Assembly: GCA_001874305.1 (NCBI GenBank)
Contig: MPCU01000013.1
Location: 62,001-126,000, forward strand
Reading direction: 5' to 3'
DNA from: Bacteriovorax sp. MedPE-SWde
GTDB lineage: Bacteria > Bdellovibrionota > Bacteriovoracia > Bacteriovoracales > Bacteriovoracaceae
Length of the DNA: 64,000 bases
Part shown: piece by piece, positions 18,401 to 27,665 of the stretch
How positions within the stretch are numbered: the stretch's first letter is position 1
How the letters are laid out: every line of letters starts with the position of its first letter
Made by a program: the position numbers and the translations under genes
Notes under the pieces: model-generated
What the model was told of the DNA's origin: nothing
Database searches by the model: none
Seen by the model: the letters and a program-made list of their open reading frames with translations, nothing else

Positions 18401-20622
18401 AAATCCCTCAATCTATCTGTCGCTTTTTTATAGTACTCATTATCAGAAGGTGCAATTTGTTGAACCTCTTGAAACTTTTCTCTCGCTTCTTCATATAGTC
18501 CTAGAGACTCAGAAACAAGTCCTTCCCTATAAGTCGTCCTTGCTCTCTTCGTTAGCGTCTGCCTAATGTCGTCCAGCTCACTTAGGGCCTCAGACATTGT
18601 TGGATCAAATACGAGAACTTCATTATATGCAGAGTAAGCACCTTTTAGGTCTTCCCCTTCTCTAAGAGAACGGGCCTTCCCAAGAAGTGGATCTAAAACC
18701 TCTCCGAGTCTCTTTTTAGAGTCTTTAAGCATCTTTGTTCCACTCTTTATTAAATCCTCATCCATTTCTTTAATTGTTAAGAATTTCTCAAGAGCACCAA
18801 TCGCTGAAAACCACTCTTCTTTTAAATAAAAGCTCTTACCTGTTGCAAGAGAGCTAACCATTCGCTGTCGCTCTGCTTTCTTTTGTGCTTCTTCAAGCTC
18901 TTTTCTAGCTTTCTCTTTTTTCCAAGCATTTAAATCTAGCTCGAGAGAAGTAACATCATAATTTTCAGGTTCGATAGATCTAATCTGTGTAAATAAAGCT
19001 TCGGCCACGGTAACATTTCTTTCATCAACCGCCTTAGTTGCTTTCTTTAAGAGATCTGCAACTTTCTTCTTTCGAAGAGCTTTCTTGAGTTCACTTCGCT
19101 TTTCTTCTTCTATTTTCTCTAACTCTTTTAATTTATCTTTCGTTAATTGATATAGTTGTTGTGCCTGTTTATAGTCTCTTTTGATAAGGAATAATTTATC
19201 AAATTCTCCCATAGCTTCAGGAAACTTCTCTTCACTAAAAAATGCCTGTGCTAGTTGATATAGAGCTTCGGCCTGCTCGGCTTGTTCAGGAGTAAGCTTC
19301 TTCTCTCCCTTCTTTAGTACTTTTTCTTTTTTTACAGCGGCTTTCTTTTTTCCGGTATCTTTTGCTGTTGAGGCACTTTCGTCATCTCCTAACATTACCC
19401 ATGCCATCATTACACCAACAGCGATATAGAGTAGTTTCTTTCGTCTTACAGGATCTTTAAGTGCTTCTTTAGAAAATAGAGACTGGTTACCACTTGAAGC
19501 ACCATCATCCTCAAGACCATCTCCTTCTAAGTCATCATATTCATCAGAATCTTCATCTATCTCGACAACTTCTTCAACTTCAACCATTTGATTATCTTCA
19601 ACTGGCATCAGACTATCTTGCTGACTATCTAGAAATTCACTTCCAACTCTTACTGTAAAAGTAGAGCCACCAATAACAAATTCATCACCATTAGTAACTT
19701 CTTTAGAATTGATTCTCTTTCCGTTTAAAAGAGTTCCGTTCGCTGACTGTAAATCTTCTAGCGTACAAGTTATATTATTCTTTCTAATTACTGCATGTAC
19801 TGTTGAAACTTCTGGATCTTGTAAAACAATTTGGCACTTCTCAGGGTCTCGACCAATGAAAGTTTCAGCATCTTTGATATGGTATGTATCATAGGGAACA
19901 TATTCTCCAAAGAGCTCTAAAGAAAATTTCGCAAAACCAGAAAATAGTTGAGTACTTTCTCCTGCTCCATCATCATATTCATCTACAGCGTAATCGTCAC
20001 CTTCAGCGTACTCATCGCTATATTCTTCATCTGAGTATTCACCTTCTTCAGAAAAGCCTTCATCTGAAAATTCCTCACCTTCTCCATCTCCGCTTTCTTC
20101 AGCGAGATCATCCATAGATGTAAACTGTGTACCGGCCTCTGTTGTTGTAACGTCTTCGGCCTCTTCTCTATTTAGTAATTCTGTCTCAATATCTTCATCT
20201 TCAGGTGTAATTTCGGTACTTGTACCTGGAAGTATTTCTGTCTCAGGTTCAAGCTCTTCTGTTTCAATTTCAACAGGCGCGACTTCCGGAGTAGCAATAA
20301 CTTCTTCCTCAATCGCCAAATCAGAAATTGATAGAACATATTGATCAACATTAATAACATCATTATCCAAGAGTAATCTTGTTCCAGTTAATTGCTGATT
20401 ATTTACAGTGACTAGTACATAGTCTGAAAGGTTTGATACCTCCCAAGCTTTACCATTAAAATCAATCTTAGCTTGTTCTCTTGAGATCTTTTTGTCATCT
20501 AAAGATATATGACAAGACTCAGATCTACCTATAAGAAAACTACTTTCTTCACCAAGATAAACCATCTCCCCAAGATCGACGACTTTTAGAATGTTATTAT
20601 TCTTAGAAACAGTGATTTTCAC
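18397..20622 (-). CDS. Membrane protein with two FHA domains and a periplasmic TPR region
   Basis: This 741-residue protein has an FHA domain at about residues 25-100 (LIGRSESCHISL, SREQAKI) and a second at about 245-330 (FIGRDPEKCQIVL, VHAVI, SANGTLLNGK). FHA domains bind phospho-threonine. A strongly acidic Glu/Asp/Tyr-rich linker separates them. A single membrane span follows at about 398-415 (KLLYIAVGVMMAWVML), preceded by basic residues, so the FHA domains face the cytoplasm. The remaining 320 residues outside the membrane form charged helical TPR-like repeats. It overlaps the upstream FHA gene by 20 bases and the PP2C gene by 4. Its layout parallels the upstream 335-residue protein, including the basic anchor before the span, so the two are likely paralogues. 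Confidence 0.85.
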   Translation of the reverse strand: MKITVSKNNNILKVVDLGEMVYLGEESSFLIGRSESCHISLDDKKISREQAKIDFNGKAWEVSNLSDYVLVTVNNQQLTGTRLLLDNDVINVDQYVLSISDLAIEEEVIATPEVAPVEIETEELEPETEILPGTSTEITPEDEDIETELLNREEAEDVTTTEAGTQFTSMDDLAEESGDGEGEEFSDEGFSEEGEYSDEEYSDEYAEGDDYAVDEYDDGAGESTQLFSGFAKFSLELFGEYVPYDTYHIKDAETFIGRDPEKCQIVLQDPEVSTVHAVIRKNNITCTLEDLQSANGTLLNGKRINSKEVTNGDEFVIGGSTFTVRVGSEFLDSQQDSLMPVEDNQMVEVEEVVEIDEDSDEYDDLEGDGLEDDGASSGNQSLFSKEALKDPVRRKKLLYIAVGVMMAWVMLGDDESASTAKDTGKKKAAVKKEKVLKKGEKKLTPEQAEQAEALYQLAQAFFSEEKFPEAMGEFDKLFLIKRDYKQAQQLYQLTKDKLKELEKIEEEKRSELKKALRKKKVADLLKKATKAVDERNVTVAEALFTQIRSIEPENYDVTSLELDLNAWKKEKARKELEEAQKKAERQRMVSSLATGKSFYLKEEWFSAIGALEKFLTIKEMDEDLIKSGTKMLKDSKKRLGEVLDPLLGKARSLREGEDLKGAYSAYNEVLVFDPTMSEALSELDDIRQTLTKRARTTYREGLVSESLGLYEEAREKFQEVQQIAPSDNEYYKKATDRLRDL

Positions 20623-21610
20623 TTTCTTCTTTTCCTATTTTGTAGGCCATGTCTTTTACATTACTATCGGCCTCTTTAAATCTTTCGTCTTCTGGATAAT
20701 CTTTTAATAGTTTATATATTGCACAGTAAGTACCCAGTGCTTGATTGAACTTTAGAGCATCTTTGGATTTCGTGGCCTGAAGAAACATGGCCTCAACCTT
20801 TTCATCTAAACGTTGCTTCGCTTTATTCATATGAAAGGCAGCATCCCCATTTGTAGGATCAAGCATTAATGCTAAATTAAACTCTTCCATTGCTCTAAAA
20901 TAATTTTTTTCACGCGCCTCTCTACGGCCCCTATGAATATATGCTTTTACTTTGCTAGCAATTTCTTTTTCTAATGTAGATCGTACGATCCTTTTGGCCC
21001 TTTCACCTTCAACAAAAGGTGTCGATGCTTCAGTCTTTTTCTTTGCGACAGGTTTATTTTCATCAGTTGGTAACATCATCATTACAACTGCCAGAGCAAC
21101 AACCCCATATATCAGCTTTTTCCTTTTAGCCGCAGGATCTTCTTTAGCTTTCTTCTTTTTCTTAGAAGGTTTTTTCTTCTCTTCAAATTCTTCTTCTAAT
21201 TCATATTCATCATCTTCGTCTTCGTCATCCTCATCATCTTCGACGACAACAAGTGGCATAACGTCAATAAAACTAAATTTAAAAACAGTAGAGCCAACGA
21301 TTATTTTGTCTCCATTTTTAAGCTTATGTTGTTTTACTTTTAGATCATTAACATAAACACCATTTTGAGAGCCTAAATCAGTTAGTACATAGTCTTTACC
21401 AACCTTTACTAACTCCATATGTTCACGAGACGATTTAGTATCTATTATTTGGATGTCGACCTTTTCAGATCGCCCCATTATCACTCGTTTATTAGTTAGA
21501 TAATAGCAAAGACCTTTATTTTTTCCGGTCATACAAATTACGCGATGATACTTTCCTGCTGTTTCAGGATGTGAAAGATCTTTCGTAATTCTAACTGCTG
21601 CTTTGCTCAT
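20603..21610 (-). CDS. Membrane protein with one FHA domain and a TPR tail
   Basis: The FHA domain is at about residues 40-115 (VIMGRSEKVDIQI, SREHMELV, SQNGVYVND). It is followed by a run of Asp/Glu, then a Lys-rich patch, then a membrane span (LIYGVVALAVVMMML, about residues 167-182). The C-terminal 140 residues look like two to three TPR-type helical repeats (FRAMEEFNLALMLDPTNGDAAF). The order FHA, acidic linker, basic anchor, span, TPR matches the larger downstream protein. The gene sits 6 bases downstream of the FHA/PAS gene. Phospho-threonine binding is a family inference; partners are unknown. Confidence 0.85.
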   Translation of the reverse strand: MSKAAVRITKDLSHPETAGKYHRVICMTGKNKGLCYYLTNKRVIMGRSEKVDIQIIDTKSSREHMELVKVGKDYVLTDLGSQNGVYVNDLKVKQHKLKNGDKIIVGSTVFKFSFIDVMPLVVVEDDEDDEDEDDEYELEEEFEEKKKPSKKKKKAKEDPAAKRKKLIYGVVALAVVMMMLPTDENKPVAKKKTEASTPFVEGERAKRIVRSTLEKEIASKVKAYIHRGRREAREKNYFRAMEEFNLALMLDPTNGDAAFHMNKAKQRLDEKVEAMFLQATKSKDALKFNQALGTYCAIYKLLKDYPEDERFKEADSNVKDMAYKIGKEESENHCF

Positions 21611-21616
21611 AATTTA

Positions 21617-23194
21617 CTAATCTTCTTTTACCAGTGTTACATAAAAAGCTTTTGCGAAATTATCCTTTCCCATAAGACTTGTTACAAAAATATCATAACT
21701 GTGACCAGATATCTCATACTCACCTTTTTGAGACGTTCCACCATTATCTGCAGAGTTATCACATAACTCTATAATAGTTGCTGCAAAACCTTTCTCTCTT
21801 GCAACATCAAGAAGACTCATCCCCTGCGATCCCGATTCACGTATACCTGTAATATCTTCTGCTTCAGGGTTGATATGAGATAAGTTCTTATCAGAAGACA
21901 TAACCATTACTGGTCCTTGTGCCCCTTGCATAAACTCGTATAAGTTTGCGACATATGTTTCATCACTTTCTACTTCTGCAAATTCATCATCACCACCATC
22001 TTTTTGAAGTTCTCGCAACCTTTGCAAGATGGTATTAATTGAACTTCGAAGCGGACTCATCTCTTCCCATAAGTATTTACTTTCAAGACCTTTTCGCTTT
22101 CCACGAAGAGACTCTTCAATTTGGAATTTCATTTCATCAATATGACGTAAGGTCAGATAGTAGACGATTGCAAAGAATACGATTGAAGCCAAGAACGAAG
22201 TTATAAGTGATTCGAGATAAGCAACCTGACTTTTAGACGCCTCTTCAGTTAGAGATGCCGGTTTAAATCGAATGGCTATAACCCCAACGACATCAGCTTC
22301 ACCAGTTTTGATATTGGTAGCCTTAATCTTTTGGCCAATACCTATTTCTCCACCTTCAAGTCTTAATACGAGGCCTCTAGCGGAGGATGATCTCCTCGTT
22401 TTATCTGCCCACTCTCTTACTCTTACTGAAAATGGGTCATCAATATACTGATTAAGCCTAGTTAATGGTCTTACAATTCTTCCATCAATATCGAAAAGAT
22501 CATAAGAAACAATTCCATTTTTCTTATCTTCCAAGAAAACAGTATCTACCCTATCTAAATCTTTTACGGCAAGGGCCTTTCTATTTACTCTCTTAATTTC
22601 ATCTGCATAATGTGAACCTCTTTTAGCGACTTCTAAAAGTAGTAATCCACGGCTGGTTTGTAGAACTGGAAATATAGTTAGAGTTACAGCACATACAACA
22701 AATGCCGATAGAAGAATTCCTAAAAGTACCTTCCATTCATACTCTTCATTAATCCCATGAAATAGTGACATTAGCCTATATTTAAATAACCAGAGAACTT
22801 TCCCTGCGATATTGTCAGGAGCTTCACCTCCAGTCATATAGTCTAAGTTATCGTCATCGTCATCGTCAGCTTTTTTAACTTTCTTCTTTATAACTTTCTT
22901 TTTTTCTTTTACATAAACGACTTGAGCAATTGAATCAGGTAGAGCTATTTTATCGCCATTTTTGACCGTTGCTCTCTTAACAATTTTACCGTTAACAAAT
23001 GTTCCATTAGCACTGCCTAGGTCTTTAACATAAGCAACCTTTCCAGTTACATTTATAGAAAGGTGTTTCTTAGAAACTCCATCTACAGCATAATGAATAT
23101 CACACTCATCAGATCGACCAACAGTGTTTTCACCTTCTGATAAAATAAATTCTTTTCCGCGTAACTTCCCGCCGACAACAACTAACTTGTACAT
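21617..23194 (-). CDS. FHA-domain transmembrane sensor with C-terminal PAS-like domain
   Basis: This 525-residue protein starts with an FHA domain (about residues 20-95: TVGRSDECDIHY, SKKHLSI, SANGTFVNGK). A Lys-rich and Asp-rich linker leads to a first membrane span at about 155-178. About 155 residues outside the membrane resemble the sensor region of chemoreceptor-like proteins. A second span (about 333-353, FLASIVFFAIVYYL) returns to the cytoplasm. The last 110 residues look like a PAS domain (PVMVMSSDKNLSHINPEAEDITG). There is no kinase, cyclase or methyl-accepting segment. It therefore seems to link an outside signal to phospho-threonine recognition. It overlaps the DUF192 gene by 13 bases. 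Confidence 0.75.
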   Translation of the reverse strand: MYKLVVVGGKLRGKEFILSEGENTVGRSDECDIHYAVDGVSKKHLSINVTGKVAYVKDLGSANGTFVNGKIVKRATVKNGDKIALPDSIAQVVYVKEKKKVIKKKVKKADDDDDDNLDYMTGGEAPDNIAGKVLWLFKYRLMSLFHGINEEYEWKVLLGILLSAFVVCAVTLTIFPVLQTSRGLLLLEVAKRGSHYADEIKRVNRKALAVKDLDRVDTVFLEDKKNGIVSYDLFDIDGRIVRPLTRLNQYIDDPFSVRVREWADKTRRSSSARGLVLRLEGGEIGIGQKIKATNIKTGEADVVGVIAIRFKPASLTEEASKSQVAYLESLITSFLASIVFFAIVYYLTLRHIDEMKFQIEESLRGKRKGLESKYLWEEMSPLRSSINTILQRLRELQKDGGDDEFAEVESDETYVANLYEFMQGAQGPVMVMSSDKNLSHINPEAEDITGIRESGSQGMSLLDVAREKGFAATIIELCDNSADNGGTSQKGEYEISGHSYDIFVTSLMGKDNFAKAFYVTLVKED

Positions 23195-23520
23195 ATTGTT
23201 AAAACATCCCCTTTCTTCAAATTCTCAGGAGTAGTACCTGGTCTTAACTCTAAGACCTGTGTAGCTTTCCAAACAATTCGAGTCATTCTCCACGGCTTTA
23301 TACTTTTATATATTCTAATGACTTCGTTATCTTTATTCATAAAGATTGCATCGATATTGAACATCATAAAAAATGTATGAATTGAATTACATCTTTTAAT
23401 CAAAAGTCCGTCATATCCTTTCATTTCTTTTTTAAACATAAGTCCTATTAGTCTCGAAAAGAAACTATTAGCAACCTTCATCTCTTCACAAATAGAATAC
23501 TCATCAAACTTAACTTTCAT
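23182..23520 (-). CDS. DUF192 family protein
   Basis: The 112 residues match the DUF192 pattern: an early FSRLIGLMFKKEM, then IHTFFMMFNIDAIFM, VIRIYKSIKPWR and a late VLELRPGT. The family forms a small beta-barrel of unknown biochemical role. Many homologues are exported, but this one has no signal peptide. It is common next to Tad-type secretion genes, and here it sits between tadC and the FHA genes, overlapping tadC by one base and the FHA/PAS gene by 13. Confidence 0.85.
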   Translation of the reverse strand: MKVKFDEYSICEEMKVANSFFSRLIGLMFKKEMKGYDGLLIKRCNSIHTFFMMFNIDAIFMNKDNEVIRIYKSIKPWRMTRIVWKATQVLELRPGTTPENLKKGDVLTICTS

Positions 23521-24761
23521 TAATTTCTACCGGCCACAAACTCAACGATAATAGGAGCACCAACCATTAAGAATACGGCGGGAACAATAAAGATCATCAT
23601 AGGGAATAATATTTTAGTAGCGGCGGTAGCTCCTTCTTTTTCAACTTGCGCTGATCTCTTCTGTCTAATCTCCGCAGATAGAGCTTTTAAAATTGGTCCA
23701 ATTGAAGCACCAACAGAGTCAGCTGCAATTAAAGTGGCACAAAACGAAGAGATTTGAACCATATCAATTCTCCATGCCATATTTCGAAGAGCTTCAGCAC
23801 GAGAAGCACCAACCTTAATTTCTTTAATCATTATTTCAAACTCTTCAGTAAGTGCACCAGGCTTTGCTTTCTCAACAACTTTTGTCATTGCCGCAACGAA
23901 GTCCAGCCCCGCTTCAACAGAAAGCGCCAACATATCTACAGAGAATGGCATTCCACTTACAATCTCTTTTTGTCTTTGATCAATTTTACCTTTAATCCAA
24001 ATATCAGGATAAACAAAACCTACAATCCCTAGAACTGGTGCCAGCTTTAGCGGCCAATCAGTTTCAAGAAAAGATCTCAAAGCAATAAATACGACAGGGA
24101 AACCTATGATTAGAAATAGCTTAAATGCATAGAAGTCCTCTGTTGTTAAAACCTCAGTTAGACCTGAGTTCGCGAGTTTCCTTCTGTACTTCTCTTTTAT
24201 TTTTTTCTTCCCTTTCATCTGGGATACTATGGGAGAGACATAGCGTTTAAAGAATGGACGTGAATACTGAAGAATAATTCCATGACTTTTTACTTCTGCA
24301 GTTTTTTGATCTTCACCATCTTCTAATTTTTGTGAAACCTGGAATTGCTCATTGTCCTGAAACATCATTTTTGTGACAATCAGAACAGCTATCCCCATCA
24401 GAATTATTGCCGACCACAAAAGCAGTTGAGACCCTTTAAAACGATCCTCTCCTTTTAAATAGTCACAAGCATTTTGGTCACCATTGGTACACGCTTCAGC
24501 AATTAGTTTCTTACCTTGTGCTGAATAATTTATTCCATCAAATTTAAATTTTGCTTCTTTAAAATTTTGATACAGAAGCCCTAGTTCAAAACAACTAGCA
24601 CTCATCCCTTTCTTACAGGACTCATCTAAAAGTTTCGCTAGTTCTCTCTTATCGAGATCATCATAGCCGCCCACTTTAGACTTATCTTGGGCGAGCGTTT
24701 GACCACCTAAGAATAGGGTCAAAAATATTACTAGTAGTGAATTTATGATACTTCTCGTCAT
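23520..24761 (-). CDS. TadC-like secretion platform protein with Sel1-like N-terminal extension
   Basis: The C-terminal two thirds are a type II secretion system F (T2SSF) domain of the TadC type: MPFSVDMLALSVEAGLDFVAAM, then the conserved EI..G.SRAEALRNMA..., with membrane spans at about 205-225, 235-255 and 385-405. TadC is an inner-membrane platform subunit of the Tad/Flp pilus machine. Unlike usual TadC proteins of about 300 residues, this one has 413: it opens with a signal peptide (about 24 residues), then two Cys-containing Sel1-like repeats (SASCFELGLLYQ, DQNACDYLKG), then an extra span at about 112-130. The gene heads the leftward block with DUF192, FHA and PP2C genes. TadA, TadB and a pilin are not in the window. 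Confidence 0.82.
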   Translation of the reverse strand: MTRSIINSLLVIFLTLFLGGQTLAQDKSKVGGYDDLDKRELAKLLDESCKKGMSASCFELGLLYQNFKEAKFKFDGINYSAQGKKLIAEACTNGDQNACDYLKGEDRFKGSQLLLWSAIILMGIAVLIVTKMMFQDNEQFQVSQKLEDGEDQKTAEVKSHGIILQYSRPFFKRYVSPIVSQMKGKKKIKEKYRRKLANSGLTEVLTTEDFYAFKLFLIIGFPVVFIALRSFLETDWPLKLAPVLGIVGFVYPDIWIKGKIDQRQKEIVSGMPFSVDMLALSVEAGLDFVAAMTKVVEKAKPGALTEEFEIMIKEIKVGASRAEALRNMAWRIDMVQISSFCATLIAADSVGASIGPILKALSAEIRQKRSAQVEKEGATAATKILFPMMIFIVPAVFLMVGAPIIVEFVAGRN

Positions 24762-24818
24762 AACATTAGAATAACAAATTATTCGTATGTTACGACGATA
24801 CGGAAAGAATATCCTAGT

Positions 24819-25907
24819 TTAAGTATTCGAATTTTCAGACTTTATATTAATTGCTTGAGTAAGATCCTTAAGTACTTTTTCATGTGCTTCTGTACCGATA
24901 GTTTTAGCAACATCTGGTATATAAAGAGGTTTATATTCACTCAAGTATTGCTTCTTTAACTCATAAACTCTTTCTAGTTTTTCACTTACTGAATCTTTTG
25001 TTATAGATTTTGTTTTATAAGCTTCTTTGGCCGCAAAGTATGCTTCTTTACAAGTATCCATACTTCTATACTCAAGTACATCTGCTCCTGCATTGAGGGC
25101 CATAATAGCAGCTTCGCCATAACTATAGTTATCAGTGATTGCCTTCATTTCCATATCATCTGTAATTATTACTTTTTTGAATTTTAACTCTGATCTTAGT
25201 AAATCATAAGCGTTCTTTGAAAGAGTACAAGGTAGCTCTTCATCAATAGAGTCGACTTGCATATGCGCCATCATGACAAACTCAACACGCGACTTTACTG
25301 CTTTAACAAAAGGGATGAACTCTTCTGCACGTAACTCTTCCATCGTTTTTTTAACTATTGGCAAATCAAAGTGTGAATCTTTAGTTGTGCAACCATGACC
25401 AGGAAAGTGCTTGGCACATGCCATAATATTTTCTGTCTGAAGACCTCTTATAGCAGATGATACAAATAGTGATACTTTCTCTTTATCCTGACCAAATGAT
25501 CTATCACCGATAACTTTATTATTTGGGTTAGAGAAGATATCACAAACAGGAGATAAATTTATATTTACTCCACAAGACTTAAGCTCCTTTCCCATTACCT
25601 GGTGAGCTGCAAAGCTTTGCTTTGGAGAATCTGTCTTTGCGATATCTAGCATTGAAGGAAATTGTGTAAAGTGCTGCTTAAACCTAATCACTCTACCACC
25701 TTCATGATCTACAGCTATAAAAAGTGGATAATGATCACGTAGCTCCTGAATAGAATTCACGAGCTCAGCCAGCTGTGCAGGATTGTCGTAATTATTTGCA
25801 AAGAGGATTACACCACCAATATTTTCTTCTTGAATAAACTTTTTTTCATCATCAGTTAATGACTTTCCAGATATTCCAGTAATAAATAATTGTCCTAATT
25901 CTCTCAT
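24819..25907 (-). CDS. nagZ: Beta-N-acetylhexosaminidase NagZ (GH3)
   Basis: NagZ removes GlcNAc from anhydro-muropeptides in cell wall recycling. The GH3 hallmark KHFPGHG is at residues 166-172, followed by TKDSHFDLP with the catalytic His/Asp dyad region. The nucleophile motif ITDDMEM is at about 248-254. Early AVDHEGGRVIRF matches the substrate-binding loop. The length of 362 residues is normal and there is no signal peptide, so it is cytosolic. It would process material made by the transglycosylase at 5.4 kb after import. It lies 45 bases downstream of the peptide permease genes. Confidence 0.93.
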   Translation of the reverse strand: MRELGQLFITGISGKSLTDDEKKFIQEENIGGVILFANNYDNPAQLAELVNSIQELRDHYPLFIAVDHEGGRVIRFKQHFTQFPSMLDIAKTDSPKQSFAAHQVMGKELKSCGVNINLSPVCDIFSNPNNKVIGDRSFGQDKEKVSLFVSSAIRGLQTENIMACAKHFPGHGCTTKDSHFDLPIVKKTMEELRAEEFIPFVKAVKSRVEFVMMAHMQVDSIDEELPCTLSKNAYDLLRSELKFKKVIITDDMEMKAITDNYSYGEAAIMALNAGADVLEYRSMDTCKEAYFAAKEAYKTKSITKDSVSEKLERVYELKKQYLSEYKPLYIPDVAKTIGTEAHEKVLKDLTQAINIKSENSNT

Positions 25908-25952
25908 TATAATTCCTTCTGCTTTTTTCTATATTCTAACCTATCGTCACTC

Positions 25953-26768
25953 TTACTTCTTTAATTTAGGATCTAGTGCATCTCTTAATCCATCACTAAA
26001 TAAATTTAAAGATATAATTAATCCAGTCATAAGAATACTTGTTACTATAACAACATGAGGTGCTTCCAATAAAACTACTTTGGCCATTGAAAGAATAGCT
26101 CCCCATGAATAATCACTGGCACCAAGGCCTAAGAACCCTAAACTTGCTTCCGAAATTATTACTCCACTAAGTCCAAGAACAAAGTGAATAGTGATAACTG
26201 GCAATATTGAAGGTAATATAGACTTTAGAAATAATCTTGTCTGACTTACACCAATCGCTCTAGCACTCTCAACAAAGCCTAAATTCATTACTCTCATTGT
26301 CTCGCCACGAGCGATACGAGCGTAACCAGGCCATGATGTAAAAATCAAACAGAGAATCAACCCCGTAGTTGATGCACCGGAAAATGACATAACTAAGATT
26401 GCCAACAAAATACTTGGAAAGATAAATATGAGATTTGTTGCAAGGTCCATGAATTCTGAAACGAATCTAATATTAAGGGCCGACATATATCCAATAATAA
26501 TTCCAAACGCACATGAAAAGAAACTAACTGTTAATGAAAGAGTAAATGTATAAAGTAGCCCAACACTTAGAACTTCAAACAAACTTCTTCCATGTACATC
26601 TGTTCCCATAAAGTAGCCACTATTAAATGGTGCTACAAGTTCGTGTTCAATCATCGATCCAGGATCAAATGCAGCCCCTTTTGTCAGCAACCATACGATC
26701 GCCCAAAGAGCATATGCACCAAGAATGACTCCACCAAAGATTATTTCTTTATTAAGTCGTTTCATCAT
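25953..26768 (-). CDS. Oligopeptide-type ABC transporter permease (OppC/DppC-like)
   Basis: This is an inner-membrane permease subunit for peptide uptake. It has an N-terminal span, the periplasmic motif YFMGTDVHGRSLFEVL (family 'LGTDxxGRDxxSR'), and a C-terminal BPD transmembrane domain with about five more spans. The ATPase-contact EAA loop reads ESARAIGVSQTRLFLKSILP. At 271 residues it is of normal size. Its ATG overlaps the stop of the OppB-like gene by one base. No binding protein or ATPases accompany it here. Confidence 0.9.
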   Translation of the reverse strand: MMKRLNKEIIFGGVILGAYALWAIVWLLTKGAAFDPGSMIEHELVAPFNSGYFMGTDVHGRSLFEVLSVGLLYTFTLSLTVSFFSCAFGIIIGYMSALNIRFVSEFMDLATNLIFIFPSILLAILVMSFSGASTTGLILCLIFTSWPGYARIARGETMRVMNLGFVESARAIGVSQTRLFLKSILPSILPVITIHFVLGLSGVIISEASLGFLGLGASDYSWGAILSMAKVVLLEAPHVVIVTSILMTGLIISLNLFSDGLRDALDPKLKK

Positions 26769-27664
26769 TAAGCAATCCTCGGATCTAATTTTTCATTTAA
26801 AAAATCAACAAAGAAATATATCAACATATAGATAACTGTTGAATAAGCTATTACTCCCTGAACAATTGGATAATCTCTGTTTCCAATTGCTTCAAATAGA
26901 AGTGAGCCAACACCTGGAATATCAAAAATAGTTTCAGTAATCATTGTTCCTGCGAGAACAACTGACAGCTGAATAGCAACGACATTCAATATTGTTGGCA
27001 TACAAATTTTCACAGTTCTTAGAACAATATCTTTTTTAAACATTCCCTTTGCATGAAGGACTAATACCCATAATTGGTTATTCTCTTCTAAGAATTTATT
27101 TCTCATTACACGTGTCACTACTGATGACAACGGTAGGACCAATGTTATAACAGGTAGGACCATATGCTTCCAAGAACTCCATTCAGAAACAGGAAATAAT
27201 CCTAGCTTTACTGCAAATACAAGAACAAGAAGAGGTGCTAGCGAAAAAATAGGAAACGACAAAAGTCCTAATGTTGCCATTCGAATTGCACTATCGGTAA
27301 GTTTTGATTTCCTTAGTGCGGAAACGACACCTATGAATACACCTATTGGTGTCGATAGTAATATAGATAACAGAGCAAGAGTCATAGTTGGCTTCATTCT
27401 TTTAGAAAGTAACTCCACAACATCTTTCTTTTTAAAGAAGGACTTACCTAAGTCAAAAGCAAATACTCCTTTTAAGAAGTTTCCATATTGCCTAACAAGA
27501 CTTTGATCAAGCCCAAGTTGCGTTCTATATTTATTCACTTCTTCTATCTTTGCTTCAGGTCCTAAAAGTCTTTCAACTGGGTCACCAGGAGTCAGACGAA
27601 GTGCGAAGAATATCGTAGAAATAGCAAAGATAAGTGTTATTAAAGATTTTCCTAAGAAACGCAT
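26768..27664 (-). CDS. Oligopeptide-type ABC transporter permease (OppB/DppB-like)
   Basis: The N-terminal ALRLTPGDPVERLLG is the hallmark of the OppB/DppB half of peptide permeases. Six membrane spans follow, with a degenerate EAA loop (VLVLHAKGMFKKDIVLRTVKICMP) and the late ETIFDIPGVGSLLFEAI motif. The length of 298 residues fits. It lies one base downstream of a lipoprotein gene. With the next gene it forms the membrane part of an importer whose ATPases (OppD/F type) and solute-binding protein must be encoded elsewhere. Confidence 0.92.
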   Translation of the reverse strand: MRFLGKSLITLIFAISTIFFALRLTPGDPVERLLGPEAKIEEVNKYRTQLGLDQSLVRQYGNFLKGVFAFDLGKSFFKKKDVVELLSKRMKPTMTLALLSILLSTPIGVFIGVVSALRKSKLTDSAIRMATLGLLSFPIFSLAPLLVLVFAVKLGLFPVSEWSSWKHMVLPVITLVLPLSSVVTRVMRNKFLEENNQLWVLVLHAKGMFKKDIVLRTVKICMPTILNVVAIQLSVVLAGTMITETIFDIPGVGSLLFEAIGNRDYPIVQGVIAYSTVIYMLIYFFVDFLNEKLDPRIA

Positions 27665-27665
27665 A

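Noticed and set aside
20952-21356. Ser-rich + strand frame of 134 codons
   Set aside because: It is antisense to the acidic linker of an FHA gene, and its Ser run mirrors Asp/Glu codons.
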